DNA of 64,000 nt from G965200765 sp965200765 (GTDB taxonomy: Bacteria > Pseudomonadota > Gammaproteobacteria > Arenicellales > JAJDZL01), in the NCBI GenBank assembly GCA_965200765.1, contig OZ241380.1, forward strand, positions 1,736,001 to 1,800,000. The letters run 5' to 3'. Made by a program: the position numbers and the translations under genes. A model generated the notes under the pieces. That model worked only from the letters and a program-made list of their open reading frames with translations, did no database searches and was not told where the DNA came from. Positions 53,250 through 62,336 of this stretch are shown in pieces; the first letter of the stretch is position 1; each line of letters opens with the position of its first letter.

Positions 53250-53771
53250 TCAAGTGCTTTTGTCTGGTTGTCGAAAAAACAATCGGATTCCCAACAAATC
53301 CATGATCAGCAAGATTGCACCAATCGTGATTGCTGAATCTGCGATATTGAATGTCCAGAAGTGCCAGCTAGCGTAATGAAAATCCAGAAAATCAATCACA
53401 TGCCCATAAAATAACCGGTCTATCAGGTTGCCTGCTGCACCGCCGGCAACCAGAGAATAGGCCAGATTCAATTGGCTTCGAATATGCCGAGACGACCACA
53501 CAAAATAAATGAGTACGCACAGAATTGCAAATCCCAATATCAAAAATATCAAATTGGAGTTCAGTCCGAAGTCGGAACCAAAACCAAAAGCCGCGCCTTC
53601 GTTGAAGGCATACACAAAATTCAGGAACGGTGCTATTCTGATTCCCTGGTACAGTTCCATATTCCCTGTAATCAGTGCCTTCGTTCCCTGGTCAAGGAAA
53701 ATCACAGTAGCCATAATGGAAACGTAACCCGCCCAAAATGAACGGCGAGTCGGCAATGTACTTTCAGTCAC
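53250..53771 (-). CDS. lspA: Signal peptidase II (prolipoprotein)
   Basis: Protein of 173 residues with four membrane segments and the LspA motifs: FLDQGTKALI, NEGAAFGFG, GGAAGNLIDRL with the first catalytic Asp, and HFWTFNIADSAITIG with the second. It cleaves lipoprotein signal peptides. The start is GTG at 53771. In most gammaproteobacteria lspA follows ileS; here they are separated by about 4 kb and lie on opposite strands. Confidence 0.95.
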   Translation of the reverse strand: MTESTLPTRRSFWAGYVSIMATVIFLDQGTKALITGNMELYQGIRIAPFLNFVYAFNEGAAFGFGSDFGLNSNLIFLILGFAILCVLIYFVWSSRHIRSQLNLAYSLVAGGAAGNLIDRLFYGHVIDFLDFHYASWHFWTFNIADSAITIGAILLIMDLLGIRLFFRQPDKST

Positions 53772-54462
53772 TTTGGGGTTCCCGTTGATTCAACTCGGAC
53801 TGCCTTTGTCTCCAATCCGGCATGAACTGGTACATGTAAGACTGGAATACTTCGTTGTGCGAACGCTCCAAAAAATGCACCATCTCGTGAAGGACAACAT
53901 ATTCCAGGTATTTCAATGGTTTTTTGCCAAGTTCCGAATTCAAGCGGATTGACTGGGTACGGGGATTGCAAGTCCCCCAACGAGTTTTCATGCGTTGCAC
54001 AAAAATGCGTTTGACAGGCATTCCGATTTTCGGCTCCCACTTTGTTGCAAATTCGTTGGTCATCAACTTAACGAGATGTCTATACAAACCGTTAACCATG
54101 GCTTCCCGCATTGCTCTGTCTGTAGTTGGACGAATTTTCATAACAATTTCATCTTCACGGAGTTCAATCATTGGTGTTCGATGAGTATAGCTGACCGCCA
54201 ACCTGCACTGCCTGCCCCAAACAGGAAGCAGTTCTCCATCAACATACTGTTTCCCCGGTCTACTCTTAGCTTGCCGTACTTGTTTTTGTTTCGCGCGAAT
54301 CCAGTCCAGTTTTGAAGCCGCGAAATGTTCGATATCGGCGAGCTTCACTCTGTATGGAGCTGAAATACGAACTTCTCCGTTTGGTGGATACACACGAAGG
54401 TTCAGGTTCTTTACCCTTTTCAGAACGACTTCAATTTTGACTTCTTCAATCTGAATTTGCAT
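53764..54462 (-). CDS. YgjP-like metallopeptidase
   Basis: Protein of 232 residues with HEMVHFLERSHNEVF, the HExxH zinc site and the third His ligand close by, near residue 195, and the YgjP/DUF45 pattern KNLNLRVYPPNGEVRISAPYR, FVQRMKTRWGTCNPRTQSIRLN. ATG at 54462 preferred. It overlaps lspA by eight bases. The family is often found near restriction enzymes but also alone; substrate is unknown. Confidence 0.82.
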   Translation of the reverse strand: MQIQIEEVKIEVVLKRVKNLNLRVYPPNGEVRISAPYRVKLADIEHFAASKLDWIRAKQKQVRQAKSRPGKQYVDGELLPVWGRQCRLAVSYTHRTPMIELREDEIVMKIRPTTDRAMREAMVNGLYRHLVKLMTNEFATKWEPKIGMPVKRIFVQRMKTRWGTCNPRTQSIRLNSELGKKPLKYLEYVVLHEMVHFLERSHNEVFQSYMYQFMPDWRQRQSELNQREPQSD

Positions 54463-54579
54463 AGCAAGGATCCGATGATTCAAAATTTGGCAACTGTCTT
54501 GGACTATTATATTGTTCCGACTTTAAGCTCTCACAGATATACATATTCGTTGTTTGATCCTCCACTTTATGTACGATAT

Positions 54580-55800
54580 CTAGCCAAAATTCGGTAACCC
54601 GCCCAACACGCCACCAATGTACAGTTTATGAAGATCTTCTGTGCGACGAATATCTTGTATATCCTTTACACTATATGCGGATGAACTTCCCGTTCTACGA
54701 TCTCTCTCCACGATACAAACTTCTTCTTTCTCCAACTCACTCAACAGTGAAGAACTGTGAGAAGTACAAAATAGCTGGGCACCATGTGGATTATCTTCTT
54801 TGTTCTGAAACCATTGCAACAATTCAGTTGCCAGATTTTCATGCAACTCCCGGTCGAAATTATCAAAAATAGCAAGTCCTCCGTATTTAAGAGTTAAACG
54901 TAGAAAAGGGTACGATTTAACCAGTTGACGTGCACCTGAAGGCATCTCATTAAATCCAATAGGAAAGTCCAATCCCTGATGCCTAAACCTTAGGGTTGAC
55001 ATTTCGTTTGTTTGATAAACTTCCATTTTATTTATTCCAAGGTCCGCACGTGAAAGAAATTGAGAGGCATTGCTGGTGAGGTCTGAATTCGTTTTATAAA
55101 CCTTGGCTACATTTTTATCACTAGAGCACCATGGATCTGTATCCCCAACATTCGTAGTTATAGCTTGCATCTCCCGTGAAAATGATTTGAATGGCTCAAC
55201 ATCGAATCTTGCGAGCGTCGAGATTAGAGAAGCATTTAACGGTGCATACAGAACCCTCTCGTCGTTTTTACGAATTCTCAATTTTTTGTTTATGTAGGTT
55301 GGCTTGTTCAGTATTCTTTCGAAAATCCGAAGTGGACGATTTTTCGGGTAAATATGCATAGCTTCATAACTGATTTTTTCGCAACTATTCCCCTGAGTCT
55401 GACTGCGGTGAATCTCGAGACTATAACGACACAGTGACGGAGGGAACGTATCGTTAAATTGTTTCGTCAAATCCAAATCAAAATCCAATTCGATGCGGGT
55501 TGGTTTGTTTCGATATTCCAAGGAATCAAACGGAGGATAAAAATAATTTAATTGCCCTTCCGAGTTCTCCAAAAATGAGTGAGATATAAATCTTGCAGTG
55601 CTATTCATGGCACGTAACAAGTTTGTTTTACCTGACCCATTTGGTCCAATGAAAACTACTACGGTAGGTAGTCGAATACTTGATGACTTTCGCCTCTCAC
55701 GAAATCGATCACGCTTCGGAGTAGTTCTCAGTACGCGAAAATCAAGTTCTACTCCATCCCTAATTGACATGAAGTTTTTTACAAATAATCGGTGAATCAT
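54580..55800 (-). CDS. AAA15-type ATPase (AbiL/RloA-like)
   Basis: Protein of 406 residues. MIHRLFVKNFMSIRDGVELDF begins the typical N-terminal strand, and Walker A GPNGSGKT is at 52-59. Walker B reads GGLAIFDNFDRELHENL: where most family members have Asp-Glu, this has Asp-Asn. The C-terminal SHSSSLL and the LHKLYIGGVLGGLPNFG tail are typical of AAA15 proteins near restriction or abortive-infection genes. No partner endonuclease gene is seen next to it; the adjacent methyltransferase could be the partner. Confidence 0.78.
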   Translation of the reverse strand: MIHRLFVKNFMSIRDGVELDFRVLRTTPKRDRFRERRKSSSIRLPTVVVFIGPNGSGKTNLLRAMNSTARFISHSFLENSEGQLNYFYPPFDSLEYRNKPTRIELDFDLDLTKQFNDTFPPSLCRYSLEIHRSQTQGNSCEKISYEAMHIYPKNRPLRIFERILNKPTYINKKLRIRKNDERVLYAPLNASLISTLARFDVEPFKSFSREMQAITTNVGDTDPWCSSDKNVAKVYKTNSDLTSNASQFLSRADLGINKMEVYQTNEMSTLRFRHQGLDFPIGFNEMPSGARQLVKSYPFLRLTLKYGGLAIFDNFDRELHENLATELLQWFQNKEDNPHGAQLFCTSHSSSLLSELEKEEVCIVERDRRTGSSSAYSVKDIQDIRRTEDLHKLYIGGVLGGLPNFG

Positions 55801-55981
55801 AATAAAAGCTGTTCCACAAACCACAATGATAGCAATATCGAGGAGTTCACAACCATTTTCCTTTTCAACAAGCATCGGAGAATATACACCCTAATCACCG
55901 CTTGCTACGCCAGACATGTCCTGCAACAAAGTCGAATCCATAGTGAATTGAACTGTACGAATGAGTTGACGAACAGTTTCA

Positions 55982-57391
55982 CTAATTTCGTACCCAGTGA
56001 TACACGCATTTCCGTAATTCACGACGCCCAAATGTTCCCATCTGTTGACTTGCATTTCCCTTGCCACGTGGAATCATCCAAATTTGTTTGCATTGGAATC
56101 CCGATTGCTCTGCATAGTCAGAAAGAATCAGGTCAACAGGTATCTCCTCTCCATAGTATTGAACATTGTCATTGACAATAAAAACGTTGCCGTTTGAGGA
56201 AACAATTCGGCCCAACTCAGCGACCAGTACAGCCACTTCAAGAAAGTAGTTCTCCAGCAACCGGATTACGTTCGGGTTGCCAAGCTTGCTTGAGTTGTCG
56301 CGAAGAATTGTCAATGCTTCATGTAAAGCAGTTTGTGAATCATACACACTGAATGCCAGTTTGATTAGAGGAGAATCAGCGTAGTAATCTTGCAACCAGG
56401 TTCTTTTTGAATGATTTTCAACCGTTGCAGAAAGCAATGCTTGACGCAAGTCCCGAAAATTGTCTTGGTCATATCCCAAATAAGCCAGTTCCAGTGCATA
56501 AGTTCGTGTGTAGTCGTACCGATTCGCATAAGGCGGAGATGAAATGACTGTGTCAAAAGAGTTGTCTTCAAATCTCATCAATTCTTTCAAACATGATCCG
56601 TTGACCAACCTTGGATATCGTCCGCCAAATCTCTTCTTCAATTGCTCTATATCACTGTAGATCTGGCTTAACCGACCAGATATAGCTTCCCGAAAAGGTG
56701 TTATTGACCTTTTTTCCATTTTAGCTCGAAGGTTTCTGCCCGACCGATGGTCCCATCTCAGATACTGGCCATCCTTGCTGGTGTAGCTTACTTCTTCCAA
56801 TACACTCATGCACGCAAAATTCAATACTTCGCGTATGTCATCCTGCGGATATTCGTTTATGAATTCCCTTGCTTTGGCAATGTCCTCTTCCGTTTGTTCA
56901 GGAAAGGCTTTTTCAGTGATTGTCACATGCTGAAAACGGTAGTTCGGATTGGTCCGCGGATTTCTGAGTCGCGCAAGAAGGTCTTGACCTGCTTTTTCAA
57001 ACTCTGATTGAACCAAACCATTGGCGGCATGAGAAACAGCCTTGGCCGTCAACAGTCCAACCGGCATAATTTCAATGCCCGTTGCATCCAGACCCGCACC
57101 CGTTACTACCAATGGCACCGTACCAATACCAGCAAACGGGTCCAACACTCTCTTTGCGGTTATTTCACCAAGCAGTTTTTCAATTAGCTGAGCTGAAAAT
57201 CCTTCTTTGTACTTCAACCACCTGAATCCGGGTTCTTCCCTATTTGCCTGATAGGATACCAGCCGACGACTCAATTCCTGATTTTCAGCAATACGCGACT
57301 GAAATCTTCTGTACAGAGCCCTTCTGGCATGTATCTCTCCTCCGTTTGGAGAAGAACAGCCAGAAGAAAATTTTTCGATAGTTGTTTTCAT
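55982..57391 (-). CDS. DNA methyltransferase, SPPY type
   Basis: Protein of 469 residues. The AdoMet motif VLDPFAGIGTVP is at 82-93, and the catalytic SPPY at 285-288 follows it, so the order is motif I then motif IV. SPPY is typical of N4-cytosine (or some N6-adenine) methyltransferases. About 190 residues lie between the two motifs and about 180 after the second. The ATG at 57391 is chosen from the start of the open frame. It may be a stand-alone enzyme or part of a modification pair with the following ATPase gene, 181 bases away. Confidence 0.82.
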   Translation of the reverse strand: MKTTIEKFSSGCSSPNGGEIHARRALYRRFQSRIAENQELSRRLVSYQANREEPGFRWLKYKEGFSAQLIEKLLGEITAKRVLDPFAGIGTVPLVVTGAGLDATGIEIMPVGLLTAKAVSHAANGLVQSEFEKAGQDLLARLRNPRTNPNYRFQHVTITEKAFPEQTEEDIAKAREFINEYPQDDIREVLNFACMSVLEEVSYTSKDGQYLRWDHRSGRNLRAKMEKRSITPFREAISGRLSQIYSDIEQLKKRFGGRYPRLVNGSCLKELMRFEDNSFDTVISSPPYANRYDYTRTYALELAYLGYDQDNFRDLRQALLSATVENHSKRTWLQDYYADSPLIKLAFSVYDSQTALHEALTILRDNSSKLGNPNVIRLLENYFLEVAVLVAELGRIVSSNGNVFIVNDNVQYYGEEIPVDLILSDYAEQSGFQCKQIWMIPRGKGNASQQMGTFGRRELRKCVYHWVRN

Positions 57392-57949
57392 ATAACTGAT
57401 AATCGAAGAGTAGATTCGTAATGTTCACTCGACATCGTTGCCATTTCACTTGTCCAAAAGCGGTTGAGTATGGTTCGTCAATGGCAATCTCCAAAAAAAC
57501 GAACCTCTCCAACCTGTGACAATTATAAATACTCGATGAAGCACAATGTGAAAATTCTTTCAATACCATGTCAATAATTGACGGATTTAATTTGTTAACT
57601 CCGCACTGTTCTTCTACAGTCGGCGTAGCGGGGAGCATGGACATACTTTGCAGTGATGATCAACCAATTTCGCTGACCACTTGGCTTTCATGGGTGAAAA
57701 TCAGCTTGCTTGTGTTCGATAATGGATAACTACCTCACAAATCGCGTGAATTTTTCCCTATAATTAACCCGCTATTTTTCAATCGTCTGTCTCGTTCGAT
57801 TCGCACAACACGCAAGGAAAATACATTCCCCAGGCTTTCGAGCATGGACAGAAATCGCGCGAATGGACGTGAAGGACACAAGTTTTTGATGAATCAACTA
57901 CCACGACTGACTTGAGTGCAGTCACTTACTGAAAAGGAAGATTTTACGG
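57392..57949. other. Region between methyltransferase and ileS
   Basis: 558 bases without a supported gene. A TATAAT at 57759-57764 on the plus strand could be the ileS promoter, with a leader of about 185 bases, but no matching -35 box was found. Small open frames here look random. Confidence 0.4.
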
Positions 57950-60900
57950 ATGCAGGACAAACTCTCTGATAGCAACCCGCTGGCATTTGACAAGGTATCG
58001 ACACGCTACGAAGGACCTGAACTTGAGAAGCAGATTCTCAAATTCTGGAACGACCACGACATGTTCGTCAAATGCCAGCAACAGAGCGAAGGCAAGCCGT
58101 TGTTCATGTGGAATGACGGACCGCCAACCGCGAACGGCAAACCCGGAATTCATCATGTACTGGCCCGCACCTTCAAGGACATCTTTCCCCGCTACAAGCA
58201 CATGAGCGGGCATCACTGTCCGAGAACCGCCGGCTGGGATACACACGGACTACCCGTCGAACATGAAATCGAGAAAGAACTCCAGATTTTCGACAAGAAA
58301 CGAATCGAAGAAGAAGTCGGAATTGCAGAGTTCAACCGCAAGTGCCGGGAATCAGTGATGCGTTACATTGACGATTGGGAGAAGATGACCGAGCGCATGG
58401 GCTTCTGGGTCGACATGAAAGACGCTTACTACACGTTAAATAATGAATACATTGAATCCGTCTGGTGGCTCATCAAGCAAATCTGGGACAAGAATCTGAT
58501 CTATCAGGGCTACAAGGTTGTTCCCTACGACCCGCGCATCGGAGCAACTCTCTCCTCTCACGAAATCGCCCTGGGCGGCTACAAGGAGTTGGAAGATCCG
58601 TCCATTTTTGTTCGCTTTCGACTTGTCGACGACGAAAATACCAGTTTTCTGGTATGGACCACTACGCCTTGGACACTGCCATCCAATTTGGCACTTGCTG
58701 TGCATCCGGATTACGACTATGTTTATGTACGTTGCGGTGATGAAACCTTCATTCTGGCAGAAGCACTGATTGATTCAATATTGCAGGATTCCCCGCGCGA
58801 AGTCATCAAGAAAGTGAAAGGCGACAAACTGGCCGGTATCAAGTACCAACGACTGTTTGACTATCTTCCGGCCGAAGGAAAAATCTGCCAGGTATATTGT
58901 GCGGACTTTGTCACAATCGAAGATGGTACGGGTATCGTACATGCGGCGCCGGCGTACGGTGAAGACGATCTCAAGCTTGCCGAAGCAAATGGACTGCCTG
59001 TTGTCCATGGAGTTGGACTGGATGGGTATTTTCTGGAAGAAGTTACACCTGTCGCAGGAAAGTTTTTCAAAGAAGCTGATCCGATTATTGTCCAATTGCT
59101 TACTGATCGCGGGCTGATGTACCGTGCCGAGACATTCATTCATAACTATCCGATTGGCTGGCGTACCGGCGACCCGTTGATCTACTACGCAAAACATGCC
59201 TGGTATATTCGCACCAGTCAGTTCCGGGACCGGATGAGCGAACTCAATCAAACGATCTATTGGGTACCGGAGAACATTCGGGACGGGCGATTCGGCAATT
59301 GGCTTGCCAACAATATTGACTGGGCCTTGTCGCGGGAACGATTCTGGGGTACTCCCTTGCCGCTTTGGACTGATGGCGACGGCGACTTTATCTGCATTGG
59401 CTCGGTAGAAGAATTGGAAAATTTTTGCGGTCGCAGTCTACGGGAGGTTGATTTGCATCGACCTGAAATTGACAATGTCTCGTTTACCCACCCGCAAAAC
59501 GGACGATTGTACCGTCGAGTACCGGAAGTGATTGACTGCTGGTTCGATTCCGGTGCAATGTCGTATGCACAGTTCCACTACCCTTTCGAAAATCAGGAGC
59601 TGTTCGCTGAGCGATTTCCGGCCGACTACATCGTGGAGGCCATTGATCAGACACGTGGCTGGTTTTACACTCTTCACGCGATTTCCACACTCGTGTCTGA
59701 TAGCGTCGCATATCGAAATTGCATCTGCCTTGCACATATCGTTGACAAGAACGGCAAGAAAATGTCGAAATCGCTGGGGAATATTATTGACCCGTACGAT
59801 GTATTCGATTCAGTTGGCGCTGATGCGTTGCGCTGGTACATGGCTTGCCGCGTAGCACCTGAAGTGCAAAAACGAATCTCCGTTGATGTTGTCAAGGATG
59901 TCGCCAGTTCATTTATCAATACCTGGTGGAACACCTACGCATTCTTCATTTTGTATGCGCAACTGGATGGATTTGATCGGAGCAATATGGTTCCTGTAGC
60001 AGAACGACCCGAGATTGACCGATGGATCATTGCAATGTTGCAACAAACCGTCCATCAAGCCACCGAAGCACTCGACCGCTACGATGTGATTCGGGCCGGA
60101 CAGGCGATTGAACGATTTGTAGATGCATTGAGCAATTGGTACGTGCGACGAAATCGTCGACGCTTCTGGAAAGCGGAAGCCGGAGCCGACAAGCAGGCGG
60201 CCTATTTGACTCTCTATGAATGTCTTGAGAAAGCCAATCGCCTGATAGCACCGGTGATGCCATTTCTTGCCGAGGCGGTATACCAAAACCTTGTCAGAAA
60301 AATTGATGCTTCATCACCGGTCAGCGTTCATATGGCTGAATGGCCTGTTGTGAATGAAGAACAACTCGATCTGGAGTTGATTTACGACGTCGAAGTTGTC
60401 CGTCAAATTGTGGTGCTTGGACGTGGAGCAAGAAACAAAACGCAGGTTCGTACCCGTCAACCGCTGGGCAGAATGCTCGTGCGTGTACCCAGCGAGAAAG
60501 CATCCGAAGCAGTAAATCGCCATAAATTACAAATCCTGGAAGAACTGAATGTAAAGTCCATTGAATTGATTGCAAGAGATGCTGAACTTGTCAGTTATCG
60601 AATCCTGCCCAATTTGCCTGTGCTAGGCAAACAGTACGGAAAACTGATTCCGGCCATTCGGGAAGCACTTGCTGTTGCTGACAGCGAGGCAATTGCGGTT
60701 GCAGTCGCGGCCAACGAAAATTTTTCGCTTGATGTCAATGGTGATTCATTGACACTCGGCGGCGAGCATGTACTGGTTGAAACTGAATCAGCTCACGGTT
60801 GGACCAGTGCTGAAGAAGGCGGCTATCTGGTAGGACTGGATACACGCTTGAACGATGAGCTAGAGTGCGAGGGTCTGGCTCGCGAACTGGTCAGAACCAT

Positions 60901-61126
60901 TCAGGAATCACGAAAGCAGGCCGGTCTGGAAGTTTCTGACCGAATTGTTCTGAGAATCGAGGGTACGGACAAAGTTTCGCAAGCCGTAGCAGAATACAAG
61001 GACTACATTCTGGAAGAGACGCTTGCCGTATCTGCGGATGATGCCAATACCGAATTTCCATTTCATTCGGAAAATTCCCTGAACGCAGAAAGCTGGACGA
61101 TTCAACTGTCAAAGCACACAGAATAA
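57950..61126 (+). CDS. ileS: Isoleucyl-tRNA synthetase, type 2
   Basis: Protein of 1058 residues. The first class I motif is PGIHHV at 65-70 (GPPTANGKPGIHH), and KMSKS is at 604-608. The editing domain includes VWTTTPWTLPSNLALAVHP. The length and the GIHH-type motif fit the eukaryote-like IleRS2 branch, which tends to resist mupirocin, rather than the about 940-residue IleRS1 of most gammaproteobacteria. GGAAG is upstream of the ATG. Confidence 0.93.
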   Translation: MQDKLSDSNPLAFDKVSTRYEGPELEKQILKFWNDHDMFVKCQQQSEGKPLFMWNDGPPTANGKPGIHHVLARTFKDIFPRYKHMSGHHCPRTAGWDTHGLPVEHEIEKELQIFDKKRIEEEVGIAEFNRKCRESVMRYIDDWEKMTERMGFWVDMKDAYYTLNNEYIESVWWLIKQIWDKNLIYQGYKVVPYDPRIGATLSSHEIALGGYKELEDPSIFVRFRLVDDENTSFLVWTTTPWTLPSNLALAVHPDYDYVYVRCGDETFILAEALIDSILQDSPREVIKKVKGDKLAGIKYQRLFDYLPAEGKICQVYCADFVTIEDGTGIVHAAPAYGEDDLKLAEANGLPVVHGVGLDGYFLEEVTPVAGKFFKEADPIIVQLLTDRGLMYRAETFIHNYPIGWRTGDPLIYYAKHAWYIRTSQFRDRMSELNQTIYWVPENIRDGRFGNWLANNIDWALSRERFWGTPLPLWTDGDGDFICIGSVEELENFCGRSLREVDLHRPEIDNVSFTHPQNGRLYRRVPEVIDCWFDSGAMSYAQFHYPFENQELFAERFPADYIVEAIDQTRGWFYTLHAISTLVSDSVAYRNCICLAHIVDKNGKKMSKSLGNIIDPYDVFDSVGADALRWYMACRVAPEVQKRISVDVVKDVASSFINTWWNTYAFFILYAQLDGFDRSNMVPVAERPEIDRWIIAMLQQTVHQATEALDRYDVIRAGQAIERFVDALSNWYVRRNRRRFWKAEAGADKQAAYLTLYECLEKANRLIAPVMPFLAEAVYQNLVRKIDASSPVSVHMAEWPVVNEEQLDLELIYDVEVVRQIVVLGRGARNKTQVRTRQPLGRMLVRVPSEKASEAVNRHKLQILEELNVKSIELIARDAELVSYRILPNLPVLGKQYGKLIPAIREALAVADSEAIAVAVAANENFSLDVNGDSLTLGGEHVLVETESAHGWTSAEEGGYLVGLDTRLNDELECEGLARELVRTIQESRKQAGLEVSDRIVLRIEGTDKVSQAVAEYKDYILEETLAVSADDANTEFPFHSENSLNAESWTIQLSKHTE

Positions 61127-61183
61127 GTGGTGGTTGAAGAACAAATTGTCTTGATTTCAGAGTCAACTGATACTGATTCCGGG

Positions 61184-61762
61184 CTAATTGATCGCCTCAA
61201 ACACTGCATTTCCCAAAGCCAACAGTCCGAAAATCGCAAACAGTAGCGCCGCTGTGTGCCGTATCCACTTGTTTGGTACCCGTCGCAGTAATTTTCCACC
61301 GACTACCGCGAATATCGTTACTGCAAACAAAGCTCCTGTGCTACCCCAGAATACGCTCCAGAGTTCCCGAGATTGAATCACTAGGGCAATTGTAGCCAGC
61401 TGAGTTTTGTCACCCAGCTCGGCAACAAATATCAAACAGAAAGTTGAAATGAAGATCCATCCATAGTTTTTTTCGTCAAATTCGTCGTCTTCGGTGTCGG
61501 GTTGTCGCCATAAGCGGTAAGCAAAATACAAAAACAACAGGCCTGCAAACCCGAGTATTGCTTCTCTTGGAACAATATTTGACAACCATTCACCAAACAG
61601 GACAGCCAACAGATTCAGCAAGGCAAATGCAGCAAAAGCGCCAGCAATTACTGGTGTTGCGCGATAGCGATGTGCCAGCGCCAAAACAACCAATTGGGTC
61701 TTGTCTCCCAATTCAGCGAGAAAAATCAAAAGAAATGAAGAAATCAGTACCCCAATACTCAT
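61184..61762 (-). CDS. TMEM165/GDT1-family cation transporter
   Basis: Protein of 192 residues with about six membrane helices and two repeats of the hallmark ELGDKTQL, near residues 17 and 117. The family moves Mn2+ or Ca2+ across membranes and in bacteria (MneA type) exports Mn2+. It converges with ileS and is apart from other genes. Confidence 0.88.
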   Translation of the reverse strand: MSIGVLISSFLLIFLAELGDKTQLVVLALAHRYRATPVIAGAFAAFALLNLLAVLFGEWLSNIVPREAILGFAGLLFLYFAYRLWRQPDTEDDEFDEKNYGWIFISTFCLIFVAELGDKTQLATIALVIQSRELWSVFWGSTGALFAVTIFAVVGGKLLRRVPNKWIRHTAALLFAIFGLLALGNAVFEAIN

Positions 61763-62336
61763 TTGCTACTTTTGGTCTCTTGGTCGCCGTTTAAGGCACT
61801 GAAAAATCAATGCTGAGAGTGGGGAAGGGGACATCTCCTTTGTATTTTCGGTACTATACTGATTTACTGATAATGTACTCGGGAGGTGCCATCATAAAAC
61901 AGATGAGCAGTATACAAAATCAGGCGCAAAATGCCGAGTGTGATTTCACGGATGCGAAGTTGACAGGTTGCGGCGTGTTTGGCGAAAGAAAGTGAACCAT
62001 GCGCTTGCTGATAGGGATTTGAACAGCACGCTGAAAAGCCACCGTCGCGATGCGACGGAGGCGCAGAGCATACTGTTGCAGGTGTCTTTGCTATCGATGG
62101 GCAAGGTTTACTTGTCGAATTAGAAATTCCCGAGAATCTAAAGTTGAGCAATGTAATGTTGGTGCTCACCACTGACCATTCTGGTCATAGCAATGAAATT
62201 CGCGTCTCTACACTCTAGTATCATCTGCGTCGATTCACTCATCGCAACACTTCCGATTTTTTATAAATTCAACTTGAAGGAAGCTCTGCAACGTCCAGAC
62301 ACAGCTTGCAGAAGGTCTACGTTGATTCTATCCTGC
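61763..62336. other. Gene-poor region with gene debris
   Basis: 574 bases without a supported gene. A seven-base hairpin CCGTCGC-GAT-GCGACGG is at 62042-62058. A plus-strand frame from about 62015 to 62218 reads through as EHTVAGVFAIDGQGLLVELE and ends with ...STL; it has no clear start and may be the tail of a broken gene. Confidence 0.45.
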
